Assembly: GCA_025024175.1 (NCBI GenBank)
Contig: QCXZ01000001.1
Coordinates: 27,150,942 to 27,214,941, forward strand
DNA: 64,000 nt
DNA from: Rhyzopertha dominica
Lineage: Eukaryota; Arthropoda; Insecta; Coleoptera; Bostrichidae
Direction: 5' to 3'
The translations under genes were made by a program, and so were the position numbers. Below are positions 57,550 to 64,000 of the stretch, piece after piece. The notes below the pieces were generated by a model that saw nothing but the letters and a program-made list of their open reading frames with translations, was not told where the DNA came from and searched no databases. Every line of letters begins with the position of its first letter. Positions within the stretch are counted from its first letter, which is position 1.

Positions 57550-60365
57550 ACAATTAAACAAAATATTTGGTTTATGAACTCATTTAGGTACTTATCAGTT
57601 AGGTGACAACAAATGAATCAATTACCTGCTATATAACAATTTACCAATGTGACTACACTGCCAAAATAGAGATTATCTGTTAAACTAATTTGTATTCCAC
57701 TAAGTTACAATTCAAAATTGGTTTCATTGTTAACATCAGTACCAATATTTTAATGCCCATTCCACTACCTGTGATCGGCGGATTAAGCTCTTTATTTTAC
57801 TCATCTCTATGAAACCTAAACTTTACTATAAACAACTACTTACTAAGTTTAAGTTTAAATAAAACTGTTTTCAAATGCTAGTCCTTTCAGTNAAATTGCT
57901 TACTCTATGACCTAAAGGAACGAAAGAAGAATATAGGAGTATATGAATATCAAATAGGTTGCACTAGAGCTATAGAGTTTCTTAATTTAACCATAAGTGG
58001 TGAAGCCCATCTTCGAGGAAACGAACTTATCGCTAACATTATTGCTTACGCTACGAAATAGAAACTCACCTGCGTTTTCTCCCAGATAAAATCCTCTTAT
58101 AACAAAATCGAATTCAATAACTACAACAATATAAAAAGATTGTTGAGAAATTAGTTTCTTTAAGCAAACTACACCAAAAGGAGTATGCCTGCCTTGAAGC
58201 TCCGTCGAAATAAGTTCCGGACGATTTCACGTTAAAATATTGCTATGTTCTATGCAAAGGCAATAAATGTACAAGCAATTCGTGGCTATAACTTGCAACC
58301 CCTGAGCTTTCAGCGATCCGCAACAAACCCGGAGCGTCCCGAAGGCGGGATGAGACAATCGATTCAGCAACGCGAACATCTTTTATCAAATCTAGGAGAT
58401 TGTGCTTTATTTGTAGTTCTTTTATGTGGTCGGAATACCTCCGAATCAATTAGGGTACGACCGTCTTTGATGCGTCGTTTTTAACAATGCCCCTGGGATA
58501 TTTCAGCGAGATGCTGCGCGAGATAATTCACTTATGTGGCGTAAAGGCAGTGATTACCAACAAATGCTTACGTATTTGAAAGTAGACACAGCAGAGCGGA
58601 AAGTGTGAAATATGTTCTCTGGGGATTCACTGCAATTGTGAGATATAGAAAGTCGATATTCCGCGTAGCAGAGAGAACCAGAAACAAAATGGCACGGTAC
58701 ATGGGAATATAACAATGTAGGTAAAAGAAAATTGGAGGAAGATTTATGGGTGTATTGATTCGCAACGTTTCTCGTGTACGTTCAAATAACAGAGAATAAT
58801 TTACGCTGTGCGAGACACAATTCGCCTGCAGCTTACTTGGTTCAGAATAATGGTGCAGGTATTGGCAGCAAATATGAATATTTTCGAACACTATTTTAGA
58901 AATATGTCTACAAAGTGTTTCTGAATTACTCTTAAATTAACGACAATTGGGCTTTATCATCACGTTGGAAAAAATATGGCGCAGAAAGCTACTGTTTTTT
59001 TAACGGATCGTTATGGAATGGGGAGTTGTGATAAGTAACATGTCATTCATTGACTCGCAGTGTTTAATTTTCAACTGCCTCCATGGAGCTATGAATGCTA
59101 CAGCACCGCGTGTTCGCATATGATTATTTTGTTATCGGTGATTGAGGCAGAGCGCTAGAAGGGTTAGGCAAGCGATATTGCATTGTTCGAAAACATTCAG
59201 CAGCATTTCGAATTATTAGGTCTAGTGTTGAACGTTTGTTTACCTGTTGAGAGATTGCTTGCCCGGAAAAATAATTCCGATTAATTTTGAATCTGTTCCG
59301 ATACATGTGGCTCAACCGGCTCGCGGCACTCGTAACGTTCATAGCTTTACGATGGCAATCGAAATGGAAATAATATGATTCAAGGCATGAGTACCAGTGG
59401 GCCTTACACCAATACCATTGCCGAAGGTTCCTAGGTGCCTCTTGTTTTTTTAACCACGTGGGATGACAACCAATCCCTTATAGGTACGTCAGTTCCTCTT
59501 AGAAATAATCTAAAGGAAAACACAAAATGCCGTTCAAAAGTATAAAACACAATACTACACCTTGTAGGTACTACATAATGTATGCAAATAAAAAGCAAAT
59601 ATTTGGTGATACCAAACAATTTTTCCTGACTAATAAAGTAAAGTATACCAATTAATCGTCAGCAACAAGTAAAAATAACAATATAACAGAAAATATAAAT
59701 ATTATCTAGTGAAAAGTACCATACTCATTTATTAATCTCACAGTAAAGGAAAATGATATTTCAAGATGAGGAACATGCTTTCTTGACGAGAGGTCATGAA
59801 AATAAAATGTTTTGGTTTACAGTTTAACCTTTTTATATATACATAGCACATTATATTATGTGATTATGTGGCCGGAGGATTGCCAAATCATTATATTTCT
59901 TATAAAAATAAAGATGCTTAATATTGATATGATTATTATACATGTTGAAAGGTAATTAGGAAACAATTTATGTTGTGTTGTTGAACAGGTGCTTCCATAG
60001 ACATTAACTAAAATAACTGACTTGGTTTTATATGGGATCTCAGAACTTTTTCGGTAGGACTGCGTTGCGAGGCTTGCATTTTTGTGTATTTTATGTTTTA
60101 GATGGGATCCCACTTCTTTTTGTAAGTAGTCTTTTTTCTTTTAGAGTAATATTGCGTATACGTGAGCTACTTATTTTCTTAAAAGCCGACTCCCTGTCTC
60201 TAATGATTTTTCTACAAGTATGAATGGTAAGTAATTCTATAAATCTATTATATTCAGCGACGAGAAAGCATAACAAAATTTTAGGGTTCCCTTATAGGCT
60301 GAACACTGATTGCATAATTGGAACTTAATGTGTCCGCTAGAAGTACCCTAGAATTTTGATGATTG
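57550..60365. other. No gene recognised
   Basis: AT-rich sequence with one N near 57892 and a less AT-rich patch at 58260-58480. No domains, repeats or RNA genes were identified. Confidence 0.45.
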
Positions 60366-60367
60366 GT

Positions 60368-60770
60368 GAGCGGTAGCGGATCCAGCACCCCCCTTCCCCC
60401 AAAAAAAAAAGCTCTGAATATACCCTTGACAAATCTAACTTAATGTTATCTTTCTTTCTCAGTACAACATTACAACTACAGAATAATCTTTATCGCCTAT
60501 CTTTACTTGATCCACTAGTAGGTATAGTATTTTTCAACTTTATATTTCTATAAAGCGTCAAGTTGTTTGTTTATTAATTGCGATCGCGGTGTGCTTTTGT
60601 TTGCTTTTGTAAAATTTGGATTAAAATGACATCTACACGTAAACAAGATCTTCGTTCGTTTGTTTTACTGAAAAAAAAAAGAAGAGGACGAATCGAGCGA
60701 AAATGAACCATTATCACCTAGAAACAATGTCAGCGACTTATCACCGTTGACTCAGTTATTCCGGTAGGTA
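60368..60770 (+). mobile_element. hAT element 5' end with start of transposase
   Basis: The string AGCGGTAGCGGATCCAGCACC matches the typical hAT terminus (CAGYGGCGGATCCAG). About 250 bases downstream, ATG at 60627 opens MTSTRKQDLRSFVLLKKK. After a one-base shift in the A run, the frame continues EEDESSENEPLSPRNN and SDLSPLTQLF. This is the usual acidic N-terminus of large hAT transposases. It breaks off at about 60763 before 'gtaggt', which looks like a splice donor. No later exons were found. Confidence 0.5.
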
Positions 60771-61836
60771 CAACTTCTGGCCTCTAGGTGTGGACTTTTG
60801 ACACTCCTACTGTATGATCTCTGTCTGTCCTACAAGGGACAGCGTGAGGTAATTAATATTCAATTACCTACCTACCATTTAAACCAAAGTTTGAACTTCT
60901 TTGAATTAGATTTCTAGGCACACGCTCTCAGCTCCGTGAATGTCATAGTTTTATAGGTACTTACGGCTTTATTTACCTAAAATCGGCCAATAATCAGAGA
61001 GAAAAAATTTCTTTCGCTATGAGTCCAAGTTTGATAATGAGAAAAAATAACAGGTATACACATATCAAGAATTTTTATGTGCTCTTTAGCGTGCTAGTCT
61101 TTGCCATGATGAAGCCTGCCCATAATGGACAAGTTGCATGATTTTTAAATTTCAACATTTAGCTGCTGAAATTAACTTTCTAACAGTCAGGAAGTGGTGT
61201 GTGCAAAACAACCCTAGCAAAGCTGAAATAATTGCATTGTAAAATGTAAATAATTTCACATTACTAAAAACGCTTCAAGGCTTCCCACGTCACGTTCCGT
61301 TTTCAAGCGCCAGCCGAGATCTGTCACGCTGACAGGCGTTCCGACATCTTGAGTTGACTATTTCGGTGTGATTTGGATATTTTGCCGCCGATTAGCGTGT
61401 GTATAGTTTTTGTTCTCGTTTGAATGCTGTGCACAATTTTTTTTTAGATATTTTTCATTTTGGGCACACCGAAATAAATTTGGTTGGGAACGCAAAACCA
61501 CATATTTATACACATCGCTAACCACACACTATTTTTTGTATTTTCCCCTTTCAGAAGAATGTTCGGCATTCATATTAAACTACTAAGCCCCACAAATAAA
61601 CGACACCACGAAAACAGCGTGCGTAGATGATTCAGATGATTCGCATGAGATGACAAACGCGCAACAATCTAGAATGAAACGTGACGTCACACGTCGGTTT
61701 TAGGGGACGAAATTAAATGCAATTTTCAAATTCAATTTAATTTGAAAGGGTAATTTGTTTCTATAGCTGTATTCTTTAAGTATAGCTTATATATACAGTA
61801 TGTCCTCGAAATACACGGACGTTTCACAGATAATAG

Positions 61837-62022
61837 AAAACGCAATTTTGAAAACTTTTTTCGAATAAACAAAATTCCGAAAACGCTTTGTTTTTGATAT
61901 ACAGTGTTGAAATTCAAATTAATAAATGACCTTTTAAAATTGAACTCCAATACCCTGTATATCAAAAACAAATCGTTTTCGGAAATTTCTCATTCGGAAA
62001 AAGTTTTTAAAATTGCGTTTTA
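61837..62022. repeat. Near-perfect palindrome of about 186 bp
   Basis: The arm 61837-61909 (aaaacgcaattttgaaaac to gatatacagtgttg) is complementary to 61950-62022 at roughly nine bases in ten, and the 40-base centre is itself partly self-complementary. The inner end of each arm carries 'tacagtgttg' or 'ccctgtatatcaaaaaca', the ends of common insect transposons. A further partial copy of the right arm is at about 62360-62420. It looks like two inverted copies of one transposon end joined head to head. Confidence 0.8.
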
Positions 62023-62359
62023 CATCACTTTTCAAGCGTTGTCAGTTTCAATAATATTATGGTGATTTCACAGAATAATGGCGGTGTAGTATTTTTCAAC
62101 CAAAAAATTAATTTTTAGGGACGAACGAGTCGTTTTACGCAAACTTCAAAGAGGCATGCTTTATCTAGAATTGACTAAAGATTACAAAACCGCATTATTT
62201 TGTCTAAAAACCACAGACCTGAAAGTTCAATTAAAAAGGGGAGTTGTGCATTACACCAGCGCGCGTCACTGTTGCTTTAGAAATCTCCCGATTACTTTTT
62301 TTATTGTACCTTATGCTGTTATGATTCCCACCAAATTTCAAATTGATATCTTTTATAGT

Positions 62360-62420
62360 TCAGGAAGGCTTAAAAATTCATTTCTAAAATTCAATTTCAA
62401 CACCCTGTATATCAAAAACA
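62360..62420 (+). repeat. Third partial copy of the palindrome arm
   Basis: 'ttctaaaattcaatttcaa' followed by 'caccctgtatatcaaaaaca' matches the right arm at 61930-61970. The flanking open frame to 62635 is not supported as a gene. Confidence 0.55.
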
Positions 62421-62639
62421 CCGTAAGTCAGTTTTCAAATAAAATTGGCCGGATTGTCAGGAGGATCCAAGTTTTCTGTGGAAGGGGTTGGTTTTCTGCC
62501 TGTACCTGTGCTTTTAAACAGATGCGCAAAAACCGTAAGAATTGCTGCGTTTTCCATCACGCCCTGCAAAGACAATTCCAAAAAGGTTTGTGTGTAACCT
62601 TGAATAACGAGTTACTCTGTAGATATTTTTTGTAATTTT

Positions 62640-64000
62640 CGAGGGGAATATACGAAGAACTTGCATTGATAGATAGACAAAAGTTTCATTTACAATTGCA
62701 CTATAAGATTTGTCTCATACTACAAAAAGATACTATCGAAAAAGTGGACTCGAAAGTCCATACTTCTNTGACTTCTTGCTGCATTTGCAACTATTGTCGA
62801 AGAAAATACAAGAATAGAAATCCTATTGCCTCTGGCGGCTAAGTTTGTACACTGTAACTCTTATTTGATTTTTCCCTTTTGAGTTGAATGTACCGCAAAA
62901 TGCAATTCCAGCAGCCTTCCAATTTGGACACCCGTCACTCTCTACATTCAACGACTGATGCAAACCGATGCTGCAGACAACTGCTCTGACGTCTGACTAG
63001 TGGAAATAATTGACAGTAATCCGTATGTGCTTGTCACGTTACACCCGATTCATATTGAATTCTCTTATCTCCTACTTTTCATTTTGATCTGTATTCGAAA
63101 TTGGCCATGCCAGAGATGAAGCGGACACATTTTCGACGTACTTAACTGTAAAGTGCAGAAAAGGGAATAATTTTACTTTAGGGTATGGTAATGCCGTTGT
63201 CATATTCGGACGCCCCTTCTATTTATTCATACGTCGACTGTGCAATATTCGAAAGCATTATTCTTTGAATAATCATTTCGCCATTATCCCTCCGTCAGCA
63301 GATATTATTCTAGAGGAGAAGCAGCGTCCTGGAGTTTCATTCAGGCTGAAGTGCGCTTGGATTTATTACATTCTTAATACAATTGCATCCAATAAAGTAA
63401 TGCGATTTGCATATTATAGAAGCGCAAACACTCGAGAATATGAAAAATGCAAGAGGCTGCGTTTATGACATACGAAGGGTTGATCCGATGCCGATGGCGC
63501 GTAATAAACTGAAGGAATTCAAATTTGAAGTAAAGACATAAGGCTTCGAGGTCAAATTGAGTAGTTTATGTATTATGTAACGAACACTGGCACATATAGA
63601 CCTTTAAAGCTGTGAGTATATAATTTCTAATAGCTTTACACAAGTGAATGTGGTATTTTATTTACGCATTTGGGGAGTAAAACATTCTGCCTTGCTACAA
63701 AAATGGCCCTCAAATCTCACCGGTAGATGATGGCCACNTACAAGTGCAAGATTTTTACATTTTTCTCTCCCTTTTTATCATCTTATTGACACATAATGAT
63801 CATGAATAGGAGGACGTGACAAAGGAATATGCTCTGCAGAATAGGTTAGGTATTCTATTTTTTAAATTAGGTACTGTTTCATAAGTTTCATTTACCTTTG
63901 CAGGGTTTTTGAACTTATCATGGTTTGAATTTTGCTAAATTCGTTGTTAAACATTAGATTTGTCAAACGTAAGGTCGCGATAGCTTAAAGCAAACAAATA
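62640..64000. other. No gene recognised
   Basis: AT-rich sequence with N bases near 62767 and 63737; nothing assignable. Confidence 0.4.

Noticed and set aside
62156..62635. Plus-strand open frame of 159 codons
   Set aside because: It crosses the third copy of the palindrome arm and a transposon end, so it is repeat sequence.

Overview
The window looks like intergenic or intronic DNA from an AT-rich animal genome, most probably an insect. I infer this from its mobile-element mix: BEL/Pao, Ty3/gypsy and DIRS retroelements, a jockey-like and an R2-like LINE remnant, hAT transposase relics, and many small elements with 'acagggtg' ends. I found no host gene I could defend. Single N bases are scattered through it, so it is a draft assembly.

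Left part (1-29 kb). Mostly unassignable AT-rich sequence holding old fossils: a TE-associated protein remnant (3.4-4.0 kb), a hAT-like MITE built from iterated GGTTAACC motifs (9.8-10.6 kb), a dead Ty3/gypsy fragment (12.5-13.6 kb), a jockey-like LINE reverse transcriptase (20.4-21.4 kb) and a hAT transposase pseudogene (21.4-23.2 kb). Three copies of one repeat family (12.1, 17.4 and, on the minus strand, 23.7 kb) carry a hammerhead-ribozyme-like core followed 66-74 nt later by a conserved GCCGGCCGTGAAAGC block.

Middle part (29.9-41.1 kb). A 4-kb Foldback-like element (29940-33954) has arms made of 151-152-bp tandem repeats, eight units on the left and two inverted on the right, with two further elements nested in its loop. 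Next comes a solo-LTR-like repeat and then a young BEL/Pao element (35141-41133). Its LTRs are about 98% identical, it has a 4-bp target duplication, and its polyprotein stays in a single frame broken only by TGA codons.

Right part (44.3-54.6 kb). A three-level nest: a repeat copy is split by a Ty3/gypsy element (44928-54413, GACA target duplication). That element is split inside its reverse transcriptase gene by a DIRS-like tyrosine-recombinase retrotransposon lying on the minus strand (47431-52006). The DIRS element keeps perfect inverted terminal repeats and a perfect internal complementary region that matches both ends, although its Gag, RT, RNase H and recombinase genes are all broken.

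Far right (54.6-64 kb). An R2-like LINE fragment, the second copy of a repeat also present at 1 kb, the 5' end of a hAT element, and a near-perfect ~186-bp palindrome. The rest shows nothing I can name. The genes here do not form a host pathway; they are successive layers of transposons whose order of insertion can be read from the nesting.
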